Below, piece by piece: positions 6,168 to 13,004 of a stretch of DNA of 14,535 nucleotides. Origin of the DNA: Bacillota bacterium (GTDB taxonomy: Bacteria; Bacillota; Clostridia; Peptostreptococcales; Anaerovoracaceae); contig JAEXBK010000066.1 in assembly GCA_023394035.1 (NCBI GenBank), positions 1-14,535 of the forward strand, in the 5' to 3' direction. The first letter of the stretch is position 1. The number at the start of each line of letters is the position of its first letter. Both the position numbers and the translations under genes were made by a program. The notes beneath the pieces are model-generated. The model was not told the origin of the DNA. It saw nothing but the letters and a program-made list of their open reading frames with translations, and searched no databases.

Positions 6168-6191
6168 CACGCATATATACACGCATATATA
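6168..6191. repeat. Two tandem copies of a 12-bp AT-rich unit
   Basis: CACGCATATATA occurs twice back to back between the M20 stop codon and the terminator. Only two copies exist and no function is apparent. Confidence 0.8.
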
Positions 6192-6215
6192 TAGGTATTT
6201 AAGATTCAGAAAATA

Positions 6216-7409
6216 TCATATCATGTCGGCATTCAAAGCGAAATTGCACAGGATTTCTATGCCTACCGTAAGACAGCTCTCGTCAATATCAAAGTGCGGA
6301 TGGTGATTGCTCCTGGTCAAGCCCTCTCTCCACGAACCTATCCACAGCATGCACGAAGGTATCGCCGAAGATACATAACAAAAGTCTTCCGCTCCCATCA
6401 TTGCATGCGGAGTCACCGACACATTTTCTGTGCCGACGGTTTCTTCCGAGATCTTCTTTACATAATCTACAACCCTGTCATCGTTCATCAGCACCGTCAG
6501 TCCGTTTATGAACTTTACTTCGCAATCCGCATCGAATGCTCGACAAATTCCGTTTGCGATAATATCGACATTTTCAATTATCTTATTTCGAAGATCATTT
6601 CTTTGACATCTGATAGTTCCTGCTATCTCGGCAACTTCAGCAACAACATTTATGGCATTGCCTCCTCTGATCCTGCCAACCGAACATATTGCCTGATCAA
6701 ACGGGTCAATTCGTCTTGACATAAACGTTTCAAGTGCAGATACAATTTTTGCCGAAACCGAAATAGCGTCTACACAGTTTTGAGGCATTCCCGCATGACC
6801 GCCTTTTCCGTTCACCCTGATATAAAATTCATCTGTTGAGGCTGCAAGCGAGCCGTATTTATATGAAACCGTTCCTGTGCTGTAATCATTAAAAACATGT
6901 AGCGCAAAACCTGCTTTAATATCGGCAAGCCAGCCCTTTTCAGCCATATCCTCAACCATATATTTTGCGCCACCGGGAGACGGTCCTTCTTCCGCAGGTT
7001 GAAACATAAGTATTACATCAACAGGAAGAGACGCTCTGTGCTTTTGCAATATTTTCGCCGCACCGAGAAGCATCGCCGTGTGAGCGTCATGCCCACATGC
7101 ATGCATTTTACCGGGATTCAGCGAACGATATGCAATATCATTTTCTTCAAAAATGGGCAGCGCATCCATGTCGGCACGCAAAAGTACCGACTTACTGCCG
7201 TCGCACCCTTTTATCCGTCCAATAACACCCATCTTAGATGAAAAAATTTCTACGCCCATACTTTCAAGTTCATGCTTAACAAAAATTTCGGTGTTTTGTG
7301 TATCGTATCCCGTCTCAGGATGCATATGCAAATATCGCCTTGTCTCTACAGCATAGTTCCTTTCAGATATAGCCTCTTCCTTTATTATCTTATACATCTC
7401 CGATTGCAT
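6216..7409 (-). CDS. M20-family (M20D) amidohydrolase, N-acyl-amino-acid hydrolase-like
   Basis: A 397-residue cytoplasmic metal-dependent amidohydrolase of the IAA-amino acid hydrolase/hippuricase type. Visible landmarks are RADMDALP 78-85, HACGHDAH 103-110 (metal ligands C105 and H107), FQPAEEG 136-142 (E140/E141), LHV with H171, GKGGHAGMP 201-209 in the dimerisation domain, GAEDF 339-343 and NHHPHFD 368-374. All expected metal positions are present. The family cleaves the amide bond of N-acyl or aromatic-acyl amino acids and some dipeptides. I chose the ATG at 7409 because AGAGGA lies five bases upstream; a GTG six codons earlier (7427) has no ribosome binding site. It lies 24 bases after the YfcC carrier stop, so the two are co-transcribed and the carrier probably imports the substrate or exports a product. 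Confidence 0.92.
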   Translation of the reverse strand: MQSEMYKIIKEEAISERNYAVETRRYLHMHPETGYDTQNTEIFVKHELESMGVEIFSSKMGVIGRIKGCDGSKSVLLRADMDALPIFEENDIAYRSLNPGKMHACGHDAHTAMLLGAAKILQKHRASLPVDVILMFQPAEEGPSPGGAKYMVEDMAEKGWLADIKAGFALHVFNDYSTGTVSYKYGSLAASTDEFYIRVNGKGGHAGMPQNCVDAISVSAKIVSALETFMSRRIDPFDQAICSVGRIRGGNAINVVAEVAEIAGTIRCQRNDLRNKIIENVDIIANGICRAFDADCEVKFINGLTVLMNDDRVVDYVKKISEETVGTENVSVTPHAMMGAEDFCYVSSAIPSCMLWIGSWREGLTRSNHHPHFDIDESCLTVGIEILCNFALNADMI

Positions 7410-7433
7410 GCATATCCTCTTTTCCACTTTTTA

Positions 7434-8858
7434 TCAGCTATAATTCATTGCTATTGCGCCGAAGATGAACAAACATTGCACCACAAAGCAAATTCCGAAT
7501 AAAGGCAACAACCATTTGTAGTACTTGCCAAGCGGAATCCTTGCAATTGCACATGCCACCACCATAAAGCTTGTAGGCCAAAGTAAATTGGAAAAACCGT
7601 CTCCGAATTGGAATATCAAAACCGCAATTTGTCTGTTCATTCCGATTATATCGGCAATCGGCGTCATGATAGGCATCGAAACCGCCGCCTGACCGCTTCC
7701 CGACGGAATCAGGAAATTAAGTACTGTTTGAAATATCAGCATTGCCACACCGCTTGCATAAAGAGATAATCCTTGAATCATAGAAACACATCCGTGAATC
7801 AGGCTGTCAATAAGATTCCCCTTTGTAAGCACTACGAGCACGGCTCTCGATAAGCCTACTACAAGAGCCGGAAGAACAGCATTGCTGAGACCTTTAAGCA
7901 ACGCTTCACAAATCCTGTTGGCTTTCCAGCAGTTTATGATGCCTACCGCTATGGCAAGTATCATAAATATTGCCGCACATTGGTTTATATACCAGCCTTG
8001 AGTAAGAAGTCCCCACGCCATAAATCCGATAGAGATAAGCAACGCAGTCAAGGTCCACATGCGTTTTTTTGTCATTTCGGTATTGAGCTTTTCTTCGTCC
8101 GTAATAAATGCGGACATATCCATGCCGTAGGTCAGGCTCTTTGCAGGGTCTTTCTTGACCTTGTGAGCATACCACATCACATAGAGTATAAGAATTGATG
8201 TCATTACGGCTAAAATCAAAATCCTGTATCCTATCCCCGAAAACAAAGGAAGCTCTGCAATTCCTTGCGCAACGCCTATCGTAAACGGATTTATGGTTGC
8301 GGATGCAAACCCTACTCCGACCGGAACCACCGAAATCGCAATACCTGTCATCGCGTCATATCCGAGCGCATATGAGACCGTGACAAAAATAGGAATAAAT
8401 GCAATTATCTCCTCATACGAAAAAGTACCGGTAGACCCCCACACCGCAAAGATGATCATTATCATTATGATGATTATGTTGGCCGATCCGGGATGTTTCT
8501 TGGTCTTTCGAATAAGCGCCGCAATAAACGCATCTATAGCGCCACTTTCCTGAATGAGAAACAGACTCGAGAAAGCGCAGAAAATCAGAAAACTGATATT
8601 CGCAGCCTGAATGAGTCCCTCTTCAATACATACGAACATTTCAAATGGGGTTACAGGCGTTTTCTCAACATATTCAAAGGAATTAGGGTCGATTATCTCT
8701 CTACCCGTCGCCTCGTTGAGAACTCTCTGGTATGTACCCGCCGGAAAAATCCACGTGCATATAGTCGCAATTATTATCATGCACAGCAAAATAACAAAGA
8801 TGTGCGGCAGCTCCCGTTTCTTTTTTTCATTTAACGTCGACCTTTCTTTCTCCTTCAT
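7434..8858 (-). CDS. YfcC-family carrier (DcuC-type C4-dicarboxylate/amino-acid transporter family)
   Basis: A 474-residue integral membrane protein with about 11-12 hydrophobic segments. The N-terminal signature is KKKRELPHIFVILLCMII 12-29 with FPAGTY 38-43. Conserved YfcC motifs are WGSTGTFSYEE 140-150, ATINPFTIGVAQ 187-198, IPSGSGQAAVSMPIMTPIAD 384-403 and QFGDGFSNLLWPTS 417-430; the paired helix-break motifs belong to the ion-transporter fold of this group. Members are annotated as C4-dicarboxylate, basic amino acid or short-chain-acid carriers, but few substrates are proven. Pairing with the M20 amidohydrolase suggests an N-acylated amino acid, peptide or released amino acid as cargo, comparable to the AbgT-AbgAB arrangement (analogy only). 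AAAGGAG lies six bases before the ATG. Its promoter carries a MerR-type operator at 8903-8933. Confidence 0.92.
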   Translation of the reverse strand: MKEKERSTLNEKKKRELPHIFVILLCMIIIATICTWIFPAGTYQRVLNEATGREIIDPNSFEYVEKTPVTPFEMFVCIEEGLIQAANISFLIFCAFSSLFLIQESGAIDAFIAALIRKTKKHPGSANIIIIMIMIIFAVWGSTGTFSYEEIIAFIPIFVTVSYALGYDAMTGIAISVVPVGVGFASATINPFTIGVAQGIAELPLFSGIGYRILILAVMTSILILYVMWYAHKVKKDPAKSLTYGMDMSAFITDEEKLNTEMTKKRMWTLTALLISIGFMAWGLLTQGWYINQCAAIFMILAIAVGIINCWKANRICEALLKGLSNAVLPALVVGLSRAVLVVLTKGNLIDSLIHGCVSMIQGLSLYASGVAMLIFQTVLNFLIPSGSGQAAVSMPIMTPIADIIGMNRQIAVLIFQFGDGFSNLLWPTSFMVVACAIARIPLGKYYKWLLPLFGICFVVQCLFIFGAIAMNYS

Positions 8859-8902
8859 TTTGAACTCCTTTCAGAAAAATAAAATGATAACATCTTTTCA
8901 AA

Positions 8903-8933
8903 ATAATAAACCTTGGAGTTGCTCCAAGGTCAA
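8903..8933 (-). promoter_or_regulatory. MerR-type promoter/operator of the YfcC-M20 operon
   Basis: On the minus strand TTGACC (8933-8928) and TATTAT (8908-8903) are separated by 19 bases, the long spacer typical of MerR-activated promoters. The spacer is centred on a perfect inverted repeat with 9-bp arms, ACCTTGGAG (8910-8918) and CTCCAAGGT (8922-8930), and a 3-base centre. The adjacent MerR-type gene is the obvious regulator. Predicted start near 8896. The palindrome plus the following T-rich run might also weakly terminate transcripts arriving from the MerR gene. Confidence 0.85.
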
Positions 8934-8975
8934 TGCTTTTATGAAAAAATAATCGTTTTTTTAAATATATATTCT

Positions 8976-9785
8976 TTATTTCACAGGTCCCCAAAACTCG
9001 TAATATGCATTGGCGCAATATTTCAGATATAGTGTTCTTATCAGCGGCGCTCCAACAAGTTCGATTTCATTTTGGTCTATATAATCATGAATATTCTTTA
9101 AGCCGCTGTAATCTTTATATGTATGTAAAGAGATTATGCAATGGATACATTTGCAGGGTTCTATAGTATAAAAGTCCTTTTCGGGAGCGCAAAAATCATC
9201 GTTTTCGTCACATTCCACGGAAAAAAGTTCGGATAAGAGCTTCCCTCTCGACGACGCTTTTTCAGGAGTTTTCCATTCCTCTGAATCCCATTCCTTCAGT
9301 AATGCCTTATATGTCAGCCGCGGAACTCGTTTTGATGTAATATCCCTAAAACGTTTTAGCGCTTCCATCGCAGATTCGTTTATATCAGTGCATATGAATC
9401 TCGGCGACCGCACGACCTCAGGATACCGAGCTCCTTCTAATATTCTCTTGTACGCTCGCCTGTAATCGTATAACATCGCCTGTTTTTTCTGAAGCTCGTC
9501 AATCTTCTTTTTTATATCATCGGATTGTTTCTCAAGCACTTTATCCACCTCGGCAACATCAAGTTCCCGGGATATCAGCTTTACTTTGTTAAGCGGAATT
9601 CCCATATCCCTCAGGTTTTTGATGTAGTCGATGAACAACAGATGTTCTCTGTCAAACTTTCTGTAGTTGTTGTTTTTCTCACGCGAAAGACTGAAAAGTC
9701 CGATTTTTTCGTAGTATCTTATCGCATCTGCGCTGATGCCGTAAAAATCCGCAATCTCGCCTATATGCTTCTTACCGTCCTTCAT
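8976..9785 (-). CDS. MerR-family regulator with GyrI-like effector-binding domain
   Basis: A 269-residue regulator. Residues 6-75 form a MerR winged helix (IGEIADFYGISADAIRYYEKIGLF 8-31, then NNNYRKFD and LRDMGIPL). Residues 78-117 form the antiparallel coiled-coil dimerisation helix. Residues about 125-269 form a GyrI/BltR-like ligand-binding domain, ending in the family-like strand YYEFWGPVK. That domain is unusually cysteine-rich: C192, C199, C211, C213, C216 and C257, with a C-x-C-x2-C cluster. MerR proteins of this BltR/TipA class usually sense hydrophobic or cationic small molecules and activate by untwisting a 19-bp-spacer promoter, and exactly such a promoter lies 43 bases beyond its stop. 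Its ATG overlaps the nuclease stop by four bases (ATGA), with GGGAGG upstream, so translation is coupled. The ligand is unknown. Confidence 0.92.
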   Translation of the reverse strand: MKDGKKHIGEIADFYGISADAIRYYEKIGLFSLSREKNNNYRKFDREHLLFIDYIKNLRDMGIPLNKVKLISRELDVAEVDKVLEKQSDDIKKKIDELQKKQAMLYDYRRAYKRILEGARYPEVVRSPRFICTDINESAMEALKRFRDITSKRVPRLTYKALLKEWDSEEWKTPEKASSRGKLLSELFSVECDENDDFCAPEKDFYTIEPCKCIHCIISLHTYKDYSGLKNIHDYIDQNEIELVGAPLIRTLYLKYCANAYYEFWGPVK

Positions 9786-10279
9786 TTCCGTCCTCCCGCC
9801 GCTTTTCTCAGCGCTCTTTCATATCGCACATTCGGGCGTATTATCATAAGCTCTGCATGCCCGTCCTTTAGCAGCCTTATGTTGAACATCTCCCCGTCGA
9901 CATATACGTAACAAAGCTTACGCCCGTACCGATCCTTCTGTTCCCTGTCATATTCAAGTTCGACGCTTTTGCCTTCGAGCCGCCTCTTTGTATATTCCGA
10001 AGCAGCACGCCCCTCTTCGGTATTAAGCGACGCATCGCCGTTTACCGATTCCGGCGCATCTACGCCTATAAGGCGCACCACGAGCTTTGATCCGTCTTCA
10101 AGCTCCGCATCAAAAGTATCGCCGTCAATAACGCGCGTAACATATGCCGTCATCCTTTCAGTTGGATGATTTCCCTGCATCGTATAAGCTACAAGATATG
10201 AATATATCCCTACCGACAGCACAAATGCGAGGACGCAGGTAAAAATAATCGTGTGCAGTTTGTTTCTGATGCTTCTCAT
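9782..10279 (-). CDS. Staphylococcal-nuclease-like (thermonuclease) protein, membrane-anchored or secreted
   Basis: A 165-residue SNase-domain protein. Residues 9-33 are a hydrophobic segment after basic residues, acting as signal peptide or signal anchor. The SNase domain spans about 44-155 with all catalytic and calcium positions: VIDGDTF 50-56 (D54), VRLIGVDAPES 68-78 (R69, D74, E77) and DRYGRK 116-121 (R120). These correspond to D21, R35, D40, E43 and R87 of the staphylococcal enzyme, so activity is expected: Ca-dependent cleavage of DNA and RNA outside the cell. Likely uses are nucleic-acid scavenging or loosening extracellular DNA. Ribosome binding is weak, because GAGGGA lies 13 bases before the ATG and an in-frame stop just upstream excludes a longer form. 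Two overlapping TATGAT boxes at 10314-10324 could serve as -10, but no good -35 is seen. Confidence 0.92.
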   Translation of the reverse strand: MRSIRNKLHTIIFTCVLAFVLSVGIYSYLVAYTMQGNHPTERMTAYVTRVIDGDTFDAELEDGSKLVVRLIGVDAPESVNGDASLNTEEGRAASEYTKRRLEGKSVELEYDREQKDRYGRKLCYVYVDGEMFNIRLLKDGHAELMIIRPNVRYERALRKAAGGRK

Positions 10280-10372
10280 TTTCGCTTACAATCCCTCTGA
10301 TTTTCTGACAAAAATCATATCATACACATGATTAAACTTCTATATTCCCCATAATATTTTTTCAGCTTCGTG

Positions 10373-10400
10373 TTGACTTCCGACAAAACCGGGGTATAAT
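10373..10400 (+). promoter_or_regulatory. Promoter of the MarR-ABC-ABC operon
   Basis: TTGACT (10373-10378) and a perfect TATAAT (10395-10400) are 16 bases apart. The predicted start near 10407 gives a leader of about 50 bases. Downstream lie a small palindrome TTAAT-T-ATTAA (10429-10439) and two AAACCAT copies (10423-10429 and 10438-10444), plausible MarR contacts that would permit autorepression. Confidence 0.7.
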
Positions 10401-10457
10401 ATCACAGCATTAGTTCAAAAATAAACCATTAATTATTAAACCATAAAGGAGCCTCAC

Positions 10458-10895
10458 ATGCTTTCAAAATTGGAATGTTTCCTATACGGCGGTCAATTCC
10501 GCAAGCTCATCACAAAGCGCCATTTTGCGATACAGGAAAAATACGATCTCCAAAAAATCGATATAATCATCCTGATGTACCTTTCGGAATCGAAAGACAA
10601 GGACACATCAAAGGACATCGCTTCGCTTAAGCTTTTTACAAAAAGTCACGTGTCGCAGTCGCTCAGCAAGCTCTTGGAACGCGGACTCATCCGCATCGAA
10701 ACGGACAAGAACGACCGCAGAATAAGCCACAACCTGCTCACGGAAAGTGCTTTTAAGCTCACCGAAGAGATCAAGGCTTCCGCGCGGCAGATACTTGAAG
10801 ATGTGCTTCACGGCGTCACTGACGAAGAACGAGAGGCGCTTAATCGCATAGCCGAAAAAATAAGCAGCAATCTTGACAGAGAATTAGAGGAATAA
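10458..10895 (+). CDS. MarR-family transcriptional regulator
   Basis: A 145-residue MarR protein. A winged helix-turn-helix lies at about 33-96, with recognition-helix segment LFTKSHVSQSLSKLLERGLI 59-78 and wing residues DKNDRR 83-88; flanking helices form the dimer interface. These proteins usually repress their own operon and release DNA on binding small phenolic or drug-like molecules. AAGGAG six bases before the ATG fixes the start. Its stop is three bases before the first ABC gene, and a second ABC gene follows, so it very likely controls exporter production. It is divergent from the nuclease-MerR-carrier group, and the 178-base gap holds both promoters. Only one cysteine (C7) is present, so thiol sensing through several cysteines within one subunit is unlikely. 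Confidence 0.92.
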   Translation: MLSKLECFLYGGQFRKLITKRHFAIQEKYDLQKIDIIILMYLSESKDKDTSKDIASLKLFTKSHVSQSLSKLLERGLIRIETDKNDRRISHNLLTESAFKLTEEIKASARQILEDVLHGVTDEEREALNRIAEKISSNLDRELEE

Positions 10896-10898
10896 TTT

Positions 10899-13004
10899 AT
10901 GCGAAAAATGTTTATGAAAATGAAGAAGAACTTCGGCTATATAGCTCTCATCTTCATACTGCTTCTGGTGCAGGCGTATTGCGATCTCTCCCTGCCTGAA
11001 TACACATCAAAGATCGTAGACACGGGGATACAGCAAAAGGGCATTGAGGACGCCGTACCGAGTACGATACGAAAGGATGCGCTTGCCTCTTTGTTGTTGC
11101 TGACTTCGCCTGAGGATTCCGCAGTAATAACGGATTCCTTCAGCGAGGACGGAGACATATTCAGACTTAAAGACATTTCTGAAGCGGATCGCACCGATCT
11201 CAACAAAATAATGGCAAGAGCAGAAATGATAAGGTTGGTTCTTGAGCAAAGCAAAGTCGATGTGTCGCTCATACCCGAAGCACAGCTAAATGCAATCATC
11301 AAAGAAGCCGAATCAAAAATCGATGCATATCCCGAGGCAATGATAACGCAGGGCGCCGTTGCCTTTGTTCAAAAAGAGTACGAAGCACAGAACATAGATG
11401 TTGACGCGATGCAGTCCTCGTATATAGCACAGACAGGCATCAAAATGCTCGGCATGTCGGCAATAGCGCTGCTCTGCGCCATATCGGTAGCATTTATTTC
11501 GAGTAGAATTGCGGCAGAGCTCGGAAAAGACCTGAGAAATCAGGTCTACCGCAAGGTTCTCGGTTTTTCGAGCAACGAAATGAATAAATTTTCCACAGCC
11601 TCACTCATAACGAGAAGCACCAACGACATACAGCAGGTGCAGCTCGTAATGACTTTGATGTTCCGAATCATACTCTACGCACCGATACTCGCCGTCGGCG
11701 GAATCATCAAAGTTTCGACCACAGGCGCATATTTGAGATGGATACTTGCGCTCGGCGTCGGATTGCTGCTGACTTTGATCAGCGTGCTTTTCGCGTCGGT
11801 AATGCCGAGATTCAAGCGTTTGCAGACTTTGATCGACCGCATCAATCGCACGGCACGCGAAATACTTACAGGCATACCGGTAATAAGAGCCTTTACTACG
11901 GAAGCTCACGAGCAGGAACGGTTTGAAAACGCAAATCGCGATCTCACAAAGACGAATCTGTTCGTAAACCGTGCAATGGCGATGCTGATGCCTACGATGT
12001 TTTTGATAATGAATTCGATTTCCGTACTTATCGTATATTCGGGCGCGCACGGTATCGACGCCGGTAAGCTCCAGGTCGGAGACATGATGGCGTTCATCCA
12101 GTATGCAATGCAGATCATAATCTCATTCCTTATGATATCGGCAATCGCGGTATTCATGCCGAGAGCAAGCGTTTCGGCAAAGCGAATTTCGGAAGTCCTC
12201 GAAACCTCGCCTATAATATCGTCGCCTCAAAATCCGTCAGAAACGGATCCTTCGGTAAAGGGCAGTATTGAATTCAAAAATGTAACATTTTCGTATCCGG
12301 GTGCGGAAGCGCCCGTGCTTCACGATATTTCATTCAAGGCCGTGCAAGGCGAAACCCTTGCTTTTATCGGAAGTACCGGAAGCGGAAAATCAACAACTAT
12401 GAACCTTATCCCGCGTTTTTACGATGCGACTGCGGGAGAAATTCTGATAGACGGCAAAGATGTTAAAACCCTTGATCTTAAAGACCTTAGATCACGCATC
12501 GGCTTTGTGCCCCAAAAATCCGTGCTTTTCTCGGGAACGATATCGTCAAATATACGTTACGGCAGAGGAGACGCAAGTGATGAGGATGTGATGCATGCGG
12601 CATCCATAGCACAGGCAAGCGAATTTATAGGAGAAAAAGAAGACGGCATAAATGCCCATATCGCGCAGGGCGGGTCAAACGTGTCCGGCGGTCAAAAACA
12701 GCGTCTCGCAATCGCAAGAGCTATCGCACGAAAACCGGAATTCTATATTTTTGATGACAGCTTCAGCGCACTCGACTTTAAAACGGACGCAGCCTTAAGA
12801 AAAGCACTGCGCAAGGAAATGTCTTCGGCGACGACTTTGATCGTGGCACAGCGTATAAGCACCATAATGGGCGCGGACAAAATAATCGTCCTCGACGAAG
12901 GAAGAATCGTCGGCAGCGGAACCCATGACGAGCTTATGAAATCGTGCGGCGTATATATGCAGATCGCGAAGTCGCAGCTTTCACAGGAGGAGCTTGATAT
13001 ATGA
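10899..13004 (+). CDS. ABC half-exporter with degenerate ATPase site and large loop after TM1 (heterodimer subunit A)
   Basis: A 701-residue transmembrane-plus-ATPase half-transporter. TM1 is at about 12-33. TM2 starts near 182, leaving an unusual 130-150-residue, largely hydrophilic and acidic segment between them that should be outside the cell. Remaining membrane helices reach about 425. The nucleotide-binding domain has Walker A GSTGSGKST 491-499, Q-loop Q539, signature VSGGQ 595-599 and Walker B FYIFD 615-619. The catalytic Glu is replaced by D620 and the switch His by Q651 (VAQRIST), as in the degenerate halves of heterodimeric exporters such as TM287/288 and BmrCD. The partner follows with an ATGA overlap. 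Expected role is drug, lipid or peptide export; the substrate is unknown. AGAGGA seven bases before the ATG supports the start. Confidence 0.93.
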   Translation: MRKMFMKMKKNFGYIALIFILLLVQAYCDLSLPEYTSKIVDTGIQQKGIEDAVPSTIRKDALASLLLLTSPEDSAVITDSFSEDGDIFRLKDISEADRTDLNKIMARAEMIRLVLEQSKVDVSLIPEAQLNAIIKEAESKIDAYPEAMITQGAVAFVQKEYEAQNIDVDAMQSSYIAQTGIKMLGMSAIALLCAISVAFISSRIAAELGKDLRNQVYRKVLGFSSNEMNKFSTASLITRSTNDIQQVQLVMTLMFRIILYAPILAVGGIIKVSTTGAYLRWILALGVGLLLTLISVLFASVMPRFKRLQTLIDRINRTAREILTGIPVIRAFTTEAHEQERFENANRDLTKTNLFVNRAMAMLMPTMFLIMNSISVLIVYSGAHGIDAGKLQVGDMMAFIQYAMQIIISFLMISAIAVFMPRASVSAKRISEVLETSPIISSPQNPSETDPSVKGSIEFKNVTFSYPGAEAPVLHDISFKAVQGETLAFIGSTGSGKSTTMNLIPRFYDATAGEILIDGKDVKTLDLKDLRSRIGFVPQKSVLFSGTISSNIRYGRGDASDEDVMHAASIAQASEFIGEKEDGINAHIAQGGSNVSGGQKQRLAIARAIARKPEFYIFDDSFSALDFKTDAALRKALRKEMSSATTLIVAQRISTIMGADKIIVLDEGRIVGSGTHDELMKSCGVYMQIAKSQLSQEELDI

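Noticed and set aside
6168..6191. Possible iterons of a replication origin
   Set aside because: There are only two copies, no initiator gene and no DnaA-box cluster; more likely slippage in AT-rich DNA.
7410..7427. GTG start for the M20 amidohydrolase, six codons upstream
   Set aside because: No ribosome binding site precedes it, while the downstream ATG at 7409 has AGAGGA at proper spacing.
3889..10279. HD, GIY-YIG and SNase proteins as parts of an anti-phage defence island
   Set aside because: They sit in three separate transcripts with ordinary metabolic neighbours, and there is no recombinase, helicase, toxin or mobile element nearby.
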